64,000 nucleotides of DNA, from NCBI RefSeq assembly GCF_001721295.1, contig NZ_MDDS01000013.1:1-64000 (forward strand). Direction: 5' to 3'. Below, in pieces: positions 18,511 through 30,120 of the stretch. Numbering within the stretch: the first letter of the stretch is position 1; each line of letters starts with the position of its first letter. Under the pieces are notes generated by a model. The model was not told the origin of the DNA. It worked only from the letters and a program-made list of their open reading frames with translations, and ran no database searches. The translations under genes and the position numbers were made by a program. The DNA is from Sphingomonas turrisvirgatae. GTDB taxonomy: Bacteria; Pseudomonadota; Alphaproteobacteria; Sphingomonadales; Sphingomonadaceae.

Positions 18511-20445
18511 CTAGCGCATCACCTCCAAAGACTTGGTTACCGTCGCGGGCAACTGAAGCGTCAGCGCCTCTGGCTCGATCACCAGCGCGCCCGACAGTTC
18601 GCGCGCCAGGTTGCGCAGCAGCCGCAGCGCAAAGCCGGTCCCCAGCAACGCGGCATCGTCATGTTCATCATCGATCGCGAAAAGTGCATCGTCCGAATAG
18701 GCGAGCAACGCCTGCGGCCGCGTCACCCCAAGCAACACCAGCCCCTCGCCCGCCCGCATGTCGACCTCGATCCGCTCACCCTGTCCCGCCGCCGACAGCA
18801 GGGTTGCGAGCAACCGGGAGAGCAGCCGCTCGACCGCACGCGCATCCACTGCCGCCACCGCGTCGCCATCCATCAGCACGATCGATGCCCCGCGCATTTC
18901 AGCCAGCGTCGCCAGATCATCGGCGATTCGCACCAGCACCGGCCGCAGTGCCACGTCGGCTGCCTTGAGTTGCAGCGCCGACGCCTCGATCCGGGCAGCG
19001 ATGTCGAGGTCTTCGATCGCTGCCAGCAACGCGCGCGCATGGTCGCGGATTACGCCCGCGCGCTCACGATAGACTGGCGCCACGTCACCCAGCATCTGCC
19101 GCTCGATCATCTCGGCAAAGCCCGCAATGGCATTTGCGGGCGTGCGCAGCTCGTGCATCAACTGGCGTAGCGAGTCAGCCGATGCCGCCGGCGCCGGCAC
19201 GCGCGCGGCATCGTCTTCAGCGCGCGGACGGCGCGCCGTCCCGCGATAGCCGGCGAAGCGTCCGGTGACTGGATCAAAGGCCGGCGTGCCGGAAATGCGC
19301 CAGTCGCCCGCCGCATCGCTCGCGCCCGCCACCACCAGGCGCCCGTCGCTGAACGTCGTGCGCTGGCGAAACGCGCCCGCAACCGCATTATCGACCGCGG
19401 TGCCCGCAATCGTCCCGCTCATCTCGAGCGAAAGACCGATCAACGGTGCGCGCGAGACCCCGTCGATCCATCGCACCACGCCATGTGCGTCGGTTTCGAA
19501 CCGGAAGGCGTCGGCGCGCACCGGCTGAACGGGCGCTGCGCTGCGGCCTTGCTGACGGGTGTAGAACGCGTCGATCCGCGCCACGACGTCGGCGATCTCG
19601 AAGCGTCCGTCATTCTCGTCCGCCGGCCCGGCCGCAGGAGCTGGAGAAGCCGATGGCTCAGTCGATTTCGACGATCGATCAGCCGGCACATCGGTGCCCC
19701 GCTTAAGTGCAGCCGCGACCACCGGAATGGTCAGCGCCGCTGCGCTGAACGATACGAAGGTCGATGTGGCCGAAGCGGCGTCGGGCTGTGCGAGCGGCGC
19801 GCCCGGAGCAAGTTCAGCCGCGTTCGGGGCCGGCTCGGTCGCGATCGGACCCTGCACCACCGCATCGTCGGCGCTCGGCCCGGCCAGTGGTCGGGCATGC
19901 ACCACCGCCGCCCAATCCACCGCTTGAAGTTCGTCGCTCGTCGGCATCGCCGTATCGGCAATCGCCTGGTGCGGTGCCGCCTCGCCTACCGCGCCAGTGA
20001 TCGCGAAATCCGCGGCAAAGCTCTCGAGCGCTTGGGCGACGCCGTTCGGCAAGTCGCGACGCCCTCGCAAGACGGCGCGGCCCGCAGGCGAAAGGCGCGG
20101 CAGCAATTCGACCCATTCGCCCAGCGTGAGAGCCGCGCTGGCCAGGACCGGCGACGCGACCGCCGTGTCGTCGCTCGCGCACAATTCGACCAGCGCAAAC
20201 GGAGGGTTCGCCAGTGCCAAGGCCCGTGCTGAAGCGGCACGTACCGCCTGCGGCACATCCGCACGGATCGTGTTCAGCAGAACCAGCGCTCGCTCGTCGG
20301 CCGGTACGCGACGACGTCCGATCAAATCGATCAGCTGCCGCCAAGCCGACGCCTTTCCAAACGGCGTGGAAATGTCTGATGCCAGCACTGTCTGAAGAGT
20401 ATCGTCGAACCGCACTGACCTGTCGCTTCCCACCGCCGAGCCCAC
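18511..20445 (-). CDS. Sensor histidine kinase with degenerate ATP-binding domain
   Basis: A 644-residue protein without an obvious membrane helix. Residues 1-150 are helical; 150-280 are a low-complexity Ala/Pro/Asp region; a PAS-like domain follows (about 305-400). The dimerisation domain has HELRTPANAI with the phospho-acceptor His431. In the catalytic domain the N-box lacks the canonical Asn (RLLSRLLATLLSAAG), while a G-box-like GTGFALRLLRNLARELSG remains. The ATPase may therefore be weak or inactive. It is next to a polysaccharide deacetylase gene. The ligand and partner regulator are not seen. Confidence 0.7.
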   Translation of the reverse strand: MGSAVGSDRSVRFDDTLQTVLASDISTPFGKASAWRQLIDLIGRRRVPADERALVLLNTIRADVPQAVRAASARALALANPPFALVELCASDDTAVASPVLASAALTLGEWVELLPRLSPAGRAVLRGRRDLPNGVAQALESFAADFAITGAVGEAAPHQAIADTAMPTSDELQAVDWAAVVHARPLAGPSADDAVVQGPIATEPAPNAAELAPGAPLAQPDAASATSTFVSFSAAALTIPVVAAALKRGTDVPADRSSKSTEPSASPAPAAGPADENDGRFEIADVVARIDAFYTRQQGRSAAPVQPVRADAFRFETDAHGVVRWIDGVSRAPLIGLSLEMSGTIAGTAVDNAVAGAFRQRTTFSDGRLVVAGASDAAGDWRISGTPAFDPVTGRFAGYRGTARRPRAEDDAARVPAPAASADSLRQLMHELRTPANAIAGFAEMIERQMLGDVAPVYRERAGVIRDHARALLAAIEDLDIAARIEASALQLKAADVALRPVLVRIADDLATLAEMRGASIVLMDGDAVAAVDARAVERLLSRLLATLLSAAGQGERIEVDMRAGEGLVLLGVTRPQALLAYSDDALFAIDDEHDDAALLGTGFALRLLRNLARELSGALVIEPEALTLQLPATVTKSLEVMR

Positions 20446-20596
20446 GCGCGGTAAGAAAACCTTAACTGGAGAAACCGGGCTGCGTCACCCCGCAATTTCG
20501 GCACGTCGCATAGTGGGACAATTGCGCTTGCGTGTAATTTTATTATCTTTATCGAAGCTGCAAAGATTGATTCCTGTGGATAACTTGGGTGCGCGA

Positions 20597-21061
20597 ATGG
20601 CTTTTGACGAGATCGACCGGCAGATCATGGCGCATCTTCAGGACGACGGACGGATGACCAACGTCGAACTCGCCGAGCGCGTCGGGCTGACCGCCCCGCC
20701 CTGCCTGCGCCGCGTCCGAACGCTGGAGGAAAAAGGTGCGATACGCGGCTATCACGCCGACCTCGACCCCGCCTGGCTCGGCTACTCGATTACGGTGTTC
20801 GCGATGGTCAGCCTCAAGAGCCAGGCCGAAGCCGACCTCGAAGCGTTCGAGGCGCATGTCGCCGAAATCCCGGAAATCCGGGAATGCTACATGCTCAATG
20901 GCGATATCGACTTCATCCTCAAGATCGTGGCGCGTGACCTCAGCAGCTTCCAGCAATTTCTGACCACGCGACTGACGACGGCGCCCAATGTCGAGCATGT
21001 TCGCACATCGCTGACGATCCGTTCGTCCAAGTCGCTGCCCGGCGTACCGGTCGAAACATGA
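20597..21061 (+). CDS. Lrp/AsnC-family transcriptional regulator
   Basis: A 154-residue feast/famine regulator: the HTH lies in the first 55 residues (FDEIDRQIMAHLQDDGRMTN, then a GLTAPPCLRRVRTLEEKG recognition helix) and the RAM domain in residues 65-145. The start is set at ATG 20597 (MAFDE); a GTG 7 codons upstream is possible. It is a closer relative of E. coli Lrp than the AldR-like gene. No target can be assigned from the context. Confidence 0.85.
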   Translation: MAFDEIDRQIMAHLQDDGRMTNVELAERVGLTAPPCLRRVRTLEEKGAIRGYHADLDPAWLGYSITVFAMVSLKSQAEADLEAFEAHVAEIPEIRECYMLNGDIDFILKIVARDLSSFQQFLTTRLTTAPNVEHVRTSLTIRSSKSLPGVPVET

Positions 21062-21084
21062 AACAAGCTTGGGCCTGAATCGAA

Positions 21085-21108
21085 AAGGGGCGACCGCGGC
21101 CGCCCCTT
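21085..21108. terminator. Bidirectional hairpin between lrp-type gene and TPR gene
   Basis: AAGGGGCG and CGCCCCTT form an 8-bp stem with an 8-base GC-rich loop that can itself pair. It sits between convergent genes, and a polyA run precedes it on the plus strand, giving Us for the minus direction. Confidence 0.65.
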
Positions 21109-21127
21109 CCCAAATCAGAGCTGGCGA

Positions 21128-22387
21128 TCAGGCCTGCTGATCGACCCACGCCGTCCAGAAGCGCGCGAGTTCGGCACGAGGGCCGCTGGTGACCGAAGCG
21201 AATGCGGCCTTGGCCTCCGCCTTCTGCCCCGATCGCGCCAGCGCGATGCCCAGGCGGGTATTGACCAGCGCCGTATCGACGCCGCCCTTCTGCAGCGCGA
21301 GGCGATACAGTTCCACCGCCTTGGCGTTGTTGCCGCTCGCCAGATAGGCATCGGCGGTCGACATCGCCACCGCGCCGTTGGCGGCGCCTGCCGCGCGCTT
21401 CTCCTCGGCGGTCAGCGACACTTCTGCCTTCTGACGTGCGATCGCCTGCGTATAGAGCGGATCGAGGCGCGGGTTCGGCTTGCTGATCTTGCCTGTGGCG
21501 CGACCCTCGTCGAACAGCGACACGACTTCCCACGGCAGGCCGCGGCGCTGCGCCGCATCGGCATATTCATAGTAATCGCTCTCGCCAGCCAGGCCCTTGG
21601 CGGCCCGGATCAGGCGAAGCACGTCGAGCCGCAGGTCGGCATCCATCGTCGCCCCCTTCGCGCTGGCCTGCTCCATGTACACCATCAGCGACGAACGCCA
21701 TGCCTCAGGGCTGGGATAGGCGGCAACCTGACGCGCCAGCCACTGTGCGGCATTCGCCTTGTCGCCGGCGGTATAGAATTTCGACACGACGACCTTGTAC
21801 CAGGCCTCCGGCGCCTTGCGCCCGGCGGCTTCTTCGGCCTTGATCGCGGTATCGATCGCCGCCGCGCCGGCCGCGACCTGGCCGCCGTCCAGCTGCGCCT
21901 GGGCAATCCGCAGGTTCAGGTTCGTGCCCTGCGGCTGGAAGCCGAGATCGCGCGCCTTGGTGAAGAACTGCGCGGCGGCCGGGAACTGCTTGGCCTGATA
22001 CGCGAAGTCACCGCGGAAATAGTTGAACTTGCCCAGTTCGGCCTGCGGCGTCTTGGGGTTGGCGAGCAGCACGTCCAGTGCGCGGATCGCGCTCGGATTG
22101 TCGTTGCTGCCGGCAGCGGCGGCCAGGCGGAACGAAGCCGCATAATATTTCTCGTCGTCATTCTGCGACACGGCGTCGAGCGCATCGATGCGCGCCTTCA
22201 CGCCGGCCCAATCCTTCGCCTCGACCAGCTTCTGCACTTCGGCTGCGGACTTGCGCCATGCGTCGCTGACCTTGAGGCCGCCAGCTTCTTCCTTCTTCTT
22301 CTGCGCCAGCGCGGGCGATCCGGCCACGAACGCCGGCACACCCATCAACAGCACCGCGGCCAACGCAGCTTTCGAAACAGACTTCAT
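21128..22387 (-). CDS. Periplasmic tetratricopeptide-repeat protein
   Basis: A 419-residue protein with a Sec signal (MKSVSKAALAAVLLMGVPAF, with cleavage after SPALA). The mature part is a run of helical repeats with TPR-like spacing: YFRGDFAYQAKQFPAAAQFF, an AQWLARQVAAYPSPEAWRS segment, and ADAYLASGNNAKAVELYRLA near the end. It probably acts as a protein-protein scaffold in the periplasm. No enzyme motif is present. The gene stands alone, upstream of and divergent from gyrA, with a 249-base gap. Confidence 0.8.
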   Translation of the reverse strand: MKSVSKAALAAVLLMGVPAFVAGSPALAQKKKEEAGGLKVSDAWRKSAAEVQKLVEAKDWAGVKARIDALDAVSQNDDEKYYAASFRLAAAAGSNDNPSAIRALDVLLANPKTPQAELGKFNYFRGDFAYQAKQFPAAAQFFTKARDLGFQPQGTNLNLRIAQAQLDGGQVAAGAAAIDTAIKAEEAAGRKAPEAWYKVVVSKFYTAGDKANAAQWLARQVAAYPSPEAWRSSLMVYMEQASAKGATMDADLRLDVLRLIRAAKGLAGESDYYEYADAAQRRGLPWEVVSLFDEGRATGKISKPNPRLDPLYTQAIARQKAEVSLTAEEKRAAGAANGAVAMSTADAYLASGNNAKAVELYRLALQKGGVDTALVNTRLGIALARSGQKAEAKAAFASVTSGPRAELARFWTAWVDQQA

Positions 22388-22636
22388 CCAGGACTCTCCT
22401 TACGCAGCAAGCGTAGCAACAAGGGGCGACTGCCGCTCTAATATCCCACTCGCCCCGGTCAAGGCGAAGCGCACGGCTCGCCTCTCGCACCGTGACGCTG
22501 AACGCATTTTGAACACGGATGATCCACAGCATTCCTCGCGCGTGTACGCGCGCATGCGCGGGCGCGGGGTTGGCAGGTGGTGAGCGGCCCGCTAGAGCGG
22601 TCGCGAACCTGAAACAATCCTCGAAAGCGCTGAAAC

Positions 22637-25402
<2,766 letters not shown>

Positions 25403-25423
25403 GTCGAACTTGCACAGAGCGAA

Positions 25424-25445
25424 CTCCCGGTCTTTGCGCCGGGAG
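25424..25445 (+). terminator. Hairpin after gyrA
   Basis: CTCCCGG and CCGGGAG form a perfect 7-bp stem with an 8-base loop (TCTTTGCG), about 20 bases after the gyrA stop. No U-tract follows. Confidence 0.5.
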
Positions 25446-25508
25446 GCCGCTTGCCAGCGATCCAATCGGTCGCCGATGCGTTGAGCGAGGTGAACCAGGA
25501 GTGACGCG

Positions 25509-25853
25509 ATGCATCCCACCACCGCTTACAAAGTCCTTACCGCAGAGCAGATGGCCGCCCTCGAGGCCAACACGTTCAAGGGCGCGCCGGTCGATCTTGC
25601 GGACGGCTATATTCACCTGTCCACTGCCGACCAGTTGACCGAAACGGTCGACAAGCATTTCGCCGGCCAGACCGACCTTTATGTCGCGGCCGTCGATCTC
25701 GCGACGCATGGCAAGGCAATCCGCTGGAAAGAATCGCGCGGCGGCGCCGAATTCCCGCACCTTTATGGTCGGCTAACGCTGGAGACGGTGGTAGCCTATA
25801 GCCCACTGGAGCGGGAGGACGATGGCAGCGTCAGGCTTCCGGTGACGGGATAG
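25509..25853 (+). CDS. DUF952 domain protein
   Basis: A 114-residue small cytosolic protein. It matches the DUF952 pattern: AYKVLTAEQMAALE, then DLADGYIHLSTADQLTETVD, then WKESRGGAEFPHLYG with a FPHLYG-like end. The shared GYIHLS and FPHLYG motifs suggest a ligand pocket. The function is unknown to me; members often lie near pyrD, which is not seen here. AGGAG precedes the ATG. The last 58 bases overlap the 3' end of the next gene on the other strand. Confidence 0.85.
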   Translation: MHPTTAYKVLTAEQMAALEANTFKGAPVDLADGYIHLSTADQLTETVDKHFAGQTDLYVAAVDLATHGKAIRWKESRGGAEFPHLYGRLTLETVVAYSPLEREDDGSVRLPVTG

Positions 25854-26158
25854 GCCGCTCCGATACGCTCTCGCACTTCGCCCGGCACGCCGAAATCCTC
25901 GATGGGCGCACCCAGGCCGTGGATACCCGCCGCTTCGCGCTGGATCAGATAGGCGTGTGCCGCCTCGGCCGCTGCCTGCAACAGCGCTGCGCGGTCTTTG
26001 CCCTCCCCCGCACGCAGCCGGGCCAACGCGGCCTCCAGCGACTTTCCCGCGCGACCCAGCGTTGCCGCTTTTTCAGACAATATTTCGCGCTGAACTTCCT
26101 GATACACGTCTCCCGAACGCGACTTGCTCGACAGGATGCGGGGCGGCCGGATGCTCAT
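25796..26158 (-). CDS. DUF6665-like small protein
   Basis: A 120-residue protein beginning MSIRPPRILSSKSRSGDVYQ and rich in helices (EKAATLGRAGKSLEAALARL, then a helix with AHAYLIQREAAGIH). It looks like the DUF6665 family of short alphaproteobacterial proteins, by eye. ATG 26158 overlaps the stop of the DUF488 gene upstream (ATGA), so the two form a coupled pair. The 3' end overlaps the DUF952 gene on the opposite strand. The function is unknown. Confidence 0.6.
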   Translation of the reverse strand: MSIRPPRILSSKSRSGDVYQEVQREILSEKAATLGRAGKSLEAALARLRAGEGKDRAALLQAAAEAAHAYLIQREAAGIHGLGAPIEDFGVPGEVRERIGAAYPVTGSLTLPSSSRSSGL

Positions 26159-26604
26159 GCTGGCGATAGGGCATCGGCGAACAGGTCCTCCACCGTTACG
26201 CCTTCCCCTTCCGCCGCGATCAGCAGCGTGCGATGGCACATGCCCGGCTCGCGCTCGAAACACAGCAATGCGCTGGGCCTTTCGGCGATCAGGTCGCGCA
26301 TCCTTGCCGCCGCCGCCTGCGCCTCGGGCAGTTCGAGTTGCCCGGCATAGACGGCTTCAAGGGTCGCACGATCCCCCTTCTTCGCCGCATCCCGTCCCGG
26401 CTTGGGCGTGCCCAGCGCTTTTAGATGCACATAGCCGATCCCGCGCTCGGTCAGTGCCGCCGCCAGGGATGACTTCGAGAATCCAGGCCTGCGCGACAGT
26501 GGCAGCTGGCGGACGTCGATCACTTGCTCGACACCGGCACGCACGAGTGCTGAAAGGAACGAGTCCATTGTCGCTCCTTCATACCCGATCGTGAACACCT
26601 TCAT
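26155..26604 (-). CDS. DUF488 domain protein
   Basis: A 149-residue cytosolic protein with the DUF488 hallmarks: FTIGYEGATMDSFLSAL, then VIDVRQLPLSRRPGFSKSSL, then GIGYVHLKALGTPK and, at the end, LLCFEREPGMCHRTLLI with a Cys/His pair. A redox or nucleic-acid role has been guessed for the family but is not established. The start is set at ATG 26604 (MKVFTIGYEG), where the family begins; longer starts are possible. It is coupled to the DUF6665-like gene. Confidence 0.8.
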   Translation of the reverse strand: MKVFTIGYEGATMDSFLSALVRAGVEQVIDVRQLPLSRRPGFSKSSLAAALTERGIGYVHLKALGTPKPGRDAAKKGDRATLEAVYAGQLELPEAQAAAARMRDLIAERPSALLCFEREPGMCHRTLLIAAEGEGVTVEDLFADALSPA

Positions 26605-26762
26605 CGTTTCAATCACCAATGACCCGATCAATTTTCGCAAGTTACTGTAACAACCACTGCCCGATGGTGCCGACTATCCGATACGAAGGCATTCATCCCA
26701 GCGTGGGGCGAGATGGAAACGCATTGCAACGTCAACCGCTCCACTTGCGCGCTCGTCATGCG

Positions 26763-27401
26763 CTACGGCACCCGCTTGTCCGACGACGCCAGGGTCTGAA
26801 CCACACCCCATGCAATCAGCGCCTGTCCTGCGAAATACAGCGGCCAGATCAGCAAGGCCGGCAGCGGCGAACCCGCCAGCGGCCCCACCTCCGCAAAAAT
26901 CAGCAAATCGGATGCCACGAACAGCATCGCGCCGACCCCGACGCGATAACGCGGGAAGCGGCTGGTCCACGCGGATGCCGCCATGCCGCCCAGCAGCAGG
27001 GCATAGACGCAGACACCCAGATCGCCGCCGGTCAAGATCGCCGAGATCAACGTGACCAGCGGCACCAGCGCCCAGCTCAGCAGCCGCTGGCTCCTGCTGG
27101 GTGCCGCGCGCCGGTTACGCAGATACAGCGACATCGCGACGACATGGCCTGCCGCGAACGCCGTGCCGCCAAGCACGAAGCCATGCGTCTGCAACAACAA
27201 GTCGCCGATCGCACCCAATGCCAGCGCAGCAGCGATCAGTGCGCCGTCGCGGTCCCGCGCCGACTTCGCTGCCCATGCCGCCAGCAGCGCGACGCCGACG
27301 GTCTTCCACGCCGCCTGCCCCGTGTCGGGCGTCACGATGCCCCAGCCGACAAGCGAGTAGCTCGCGCCCGCCAGGACCGCGCACCAGAACAGCCACCGCA
27401 T
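26763..27401 (-). CDS. Lysoplasmalogenase (YhhN family)
   Basis: A 212-residue membrane protein with about 8 helices. It shows the family features near the N-terminus ([20 protein letters not shown]) and the middle motif [25 protein letters not shown]. The family includes enzymes that hydrolyse the vinyl ether bond of lysoplasmalogens; substrate use in this organism is untested. The start is ATG 27401, preceded by GGGGAAGG. It is divergent from trmFO, only 40 bases away, so the promoters must overlap. Confidence 0.8.
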   Translation of the reverse strand: MRWLFWCAVLAGASYSLVGWGIVTPDTGQAAWKTVGVALLAAWAAKSARDRDGALIAAALALGAIGDLLLQTHGFVLGGTAFAAGHVVAMSLYLRNRRAAPSRSQRLLSWALVPLVTLISAILTGGDLGVCVYALLLGGMAASAWTSRFPRYRVGVGAMLFVASDLLIFAEVGPLAGSPLPALLIWPLYFAGQALIAWGVVQTLASSDKRVP

Positions 27402-27441
27402 CGCCTTCCCCTCGCACGCCGCTTCGCCTAACCGATGCCGC

Positions 27442-28809
27442 ATGAGTGATTACCAAGTCCATATCATCGGCGGCGGACTCGCCGGATCGGAGGCCGCATG
27501 GCAACTCGCCAATGCCGGCGTGCGCGTGAAGCTGTCCGAAATGCGCGGGGCCGAATTAAAGGACGGGGGCGACATGACCCCGGCTCACCATACGGACGGC
27601 CTTGCTGAACTCGTCTGCTCCAACAGCTTCCGGTCCGACGACGCCAACAGCAATGCGGTGGGCCTGCTCCATCAGGAAATGCGCGCGCTCGGCTCGATCA
27701 TCATGGCCCAGGGGGATGCGCACAAGGTGCCGGCCGGGTCGGCGCTGGCGGTGGACCGCGAACATTTTTCTGCCGGTGTCACCGCCGCGCTCGCCGCTCA
27801 CCCCAACATCGCCATCGTGCGCGAGCGCGTCGACCAGTTGCCGGCCGAAGGACTCACCATCGTCGCCACCGGGCCGCTCACCGCGCCCGCTCTTGCGGAC
27901 AGCATCGGCAACGCCACGGGCAAGGACAGCCTTGCCTTTTTCGATGCCATTGCGCCCATCGTCCATCGCGACAGCATCGACATGGAAAAGGCCTGGCTGC
28001 AATCGCGCTGGAACAAGGTTGGACCGGGCGGAGACGGCAAGGACTATATCAACTGCCCGCTCACCAAGGATCAGTATCTCGCCTTCCACCAGGGCCTGCT
28101 CGACAGCGAGAAGACCGAGTTCAAGGAATGGGAGAACGTCCCCTATTTCGAGGGTTGCATGCCGATCGAGGTGATGGCGGCGCGCGGCGTCGACACGCTG
28201 CGCTATGGCCCAATGAAGGGCGTCGGCCTGGATGACCCGCGCACCGCGACGCCGGGTTTCCCGAACGGCCGCTGGCCCTATGCTTGCGTCCAGCTGCGGC
28301 AGGACAATGCCAGCGGCACGCTGTGGAACATGGTCGGGTTCCAGACCAAGCTCAAACATGCCGAGCAGGTGCGCCTGTTCCGCACCATCCCCGGCCTGGA
28401 AAACGCCGAATTTGCGCGGCTCGGCGGCCTGCATCGCAATACGTTCATCCGCTCACCCGAACTGCTCGACCCCACACTGCGGTTGAAAGCGCGCCCGCAT
28501 ATCCGCTTCGCAGGCCAGGTGACGGGGTGCGAAGGCTATGTCGAGAGTGCCGCCATCGGCCTGTTGGCGGGGCGGTTCGCAGCGGCAGAAATCCTGGGGC
28601 ATGAGCTGACACCGCCACCGGTCGAAACTGCACTCGGCGCACTGCTCGGCCACATCACTGTGGGTGCCGACGCAGAAACCTATCAGCCGATGAACATCAA
28701 TTTCGGCCTCATGCCACCAATCGAGGGGCGAACGAAAAAGGCGGATCGGAAGCTTATGTACACGACCCGCGCCCGCGCCGCGCTTCAGCCGTGGCTTCAA
28801 ACGCTGTAG
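27442..28809 (+). CDS. trmFO: Folate-dependent tRNA uracil-54 methyltransferase TrmFO
   Basis: A 455-residue FAD- and 5,10-methylenetetrahydrofolate-dependent enzyme that makes m5U54 in the T-loop of tRNA. The N-terminal FAD motif is [18 protein letters not shown]. It also has the family signatures [22 protein letters not shown] and the C-terminal [10 protein letters not shown] stretch. The length is as expected. It starts 40 bases from the divergent lysoplasmalogenase gene and ends next to the EF-hand gene on the other strand (adjacent stops). Confidence 0.96.
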   Translation: MSDYQVHIIGGGLAGSEAAWQLANAGVRVKLSEMRGAELKDGGDMTPAHHTDGLAELVCSNSFRSDDANSNAVGLLHQEMRALGSIIMAQGDAHKVPAGSALAVDREHFSAGVTAALAAHPNIAIVRERVDQLPAEGLTIVATGPLTAPALADSIGNATGKDSLAFFDAIAPIVHRDSIDMEKAWLQSRWNKVGPGGDGKDYINCPLTKDQYLAFHQGLLDSEKTEFKEWENVPYFEGCMPIEVMAARGVDTLRYGPMKGVGLDDPRTATPGFPNGRWPYACVQLRQDNASGTLWNMVGFQTKLKHAEQVRLFRTIPGLENAEFARLGGLHRNTFIRSPELLDPTLRLKARPHIRFAGQVTGCEGYVESAAIGLLAGRFAAAEILGHELTPPPVETALGALLGHITVGADAETYQPMNINFGLMPPIEGRTKKADRKLMYTTRARAALQPWLQTL

Positions 28810-29307
28810 TCAATCCGCAGCCTCGGCCAGCGCCTTTGCCACCGCCTCACGGCAGTCGCACTTCGGCGCGGCTTTGGATTTGCGCTTGGGCGCCGTGGTG
28901 GCGAATTCGGTCCGGGTCAGCATGCCCGAATGGTCGGCGTCGGCATTGGTAAAGCGCTTGATACCGCTCACCGCCCATTCTTCGAACGACAGCTTGCCGT
29001 CACCGTTCCGGTCAAGCTTGGCAAAGGCCTTGCGTCGCGGCTCGAGCAGTTCGGCCAGCGTTATCGTGTCGCTCCGATCCTTGTCGTAGCGGTCGAACCG
29101 CTTCTGCTCGCGCGTTCGGTCGCTCGCACGGGGAACCGTGGGGAGCGCGGGCAGCGGCTCCGCTTCCACGGCCGGGCCGTCAACGGGGAGGCGCTTCGCC
29201 TCGGGCGGAGGCGGCAGCGGCTCGGACGTCGCGCGACTCTGGAACAGGAACACACCGGCCGCCGCCATCAGCAATGCGGCAATACCGCCTACCAGATACC
29301 GCCACAT
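28810..29307 (-). CDS. EF-hand domain protein with N-terminal membrane anchor
   Basis: A 165-residue protein with one hydrophobic segment (residues 5-22) and a Pro-rich linker, so it is exported or membrane-anchored. Three EF-hand-like loops follow: DKDRSDTITLAE (about 75-86), DRNGDGKLSFEE (about 98-109) and DADHSGMLTRTE (about 122-133). The middle loop has the full set of calcium ligands; the others are weaker. It is likely a periplasmic calcium-binding protein. The partner is unknown. Confidence 0.8.
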   Translation of the reverse strand: MWRYLVGGIAALLMAAAGVFLFQSRATSEPLPPPPEAKRLPVDGPAVEAEPLPALPTVPRASDRTREQKRFDRYDKDRSDTITLAELLEPRRKAFAKLDRNGDGKLSFEEWAVSGIKRFTNADADHSGMLTRTEFATTAPKRKSKAAPKCDCREAVAKALAEAAD

Positions 29308-29362
29308 CGCCCGCCTCCTCTGTCGCGTTCAGGCTAACGCGTCCCGCGGCCAGAGCAAGCCG

Positions 29363-30016
29363 TCACCGCCCGGTCATGCGATGCCACAAGGCGCGCGCAA
29401 CCCGGCGCGGCGCGCCCCGCGGAACACCGGCCAGATCCAGCCGGGCAAGGTGAGCCATCGCGCCCAGCGCACGGCCATTCCGGCTCCAGTGCCGACCCAG
29501 CGTGGCCTGCAAGGCTTTATCTGCGGCACTGCGCACCCGCGCCGCTTCATCCGCGTCGCTGATCTTGAGCGCCAGATCGGCAAGCGCCCATCCTTCACCG
29601 GCCAGGCGCACCGGATCGTCTGCGGCGGCCCTGGCGACCTGCCCCGCAGCAGCGAACAGCGCAGCCCCGCGCACAGCGAACCGCGCGACTGCCGCCTCGT
29701 CCAGCTCATCGTTCAGCAGCTCGCCCCATGCGTCCGCCACCACCGCCAGGTCACCGCCGCGCACGCCTTGCGCGATCACATCGTCGGCAAGCGCCTGGAG
29801 CACGGGTTCGGCCGGAGAGGCCGAGACGTCGAGACCGGCAATGGCTTCCTGCCACCATTTCAGACGTATCTGCCCCAGCATCGGCTCGCTGGTGGTCCGC
29901 ACCGTGTCCGCCAGTCGGTCGTCAAGCGCTAGCATGGCGGCGAGCGCCCGCGACGAGACAGCATCCGGCGCGTAGGTCAACACCAGCGCTCGCTCGGGAT
30001 CGTCACCCCCCATCAT
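29363..30016 (-). CDS. Squalene/phytoene synthase family protein, truncated type
   Basis: A 217-residue all-helical protein. The N-terminus (RALVLTYAPDAVSSRALAAM) and VRTTSEPMLGQIRLKWWQEA match the squalene/phytoene synthase fold. The Asp-rich metal motifs that bind the diphosphates are reduced to isolated Asp (LDDRLAD and DDVIAQ), and it is shorter than CrtB (about 300 residues). It therefore resembles the NDUFAF6-like subgroup, and carotenoid synthesis should not be assumed. The start is ATG 30016 (MMGGDDP). Confidence 0.65.
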   Translation of the reverse strand: MMGGDDPERALVLTYAPDAVSSRALAAMLALDDRLADTVRTTSEPMLGQIRLKWWQEAIAGLDVSASPAEPVLQALADDVIAQGVRGGDLAVVADAWGELLNDELDEAAVARFAVRGAALFAAAGQVARAAADDPVRLAGEGWALADLALKISDADEAARVRSAADKALQATLGRHWSRNGRALGAMAHLARLDLAGVPRGAPRRVARALWHRMTGR

Positions 30017-30120
30017 GCCCCCGCACAACCAATGGTAAGCGCCGCCTTAACCATCCGCCTTCAATCCACGTTAGCGGCAGGCACCGCATGTTCGGCCCGT
30101 GTACCGAAAAGTTGGACGGC

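Noticed and set aside
29728..30120. N-terminal extension of the TadG-like protein
   Set aside because: These 131 codons overlap the phytoene synthase-like gene, are Arg/Pro-rich, and precede the normal TadG start (MSKREST).
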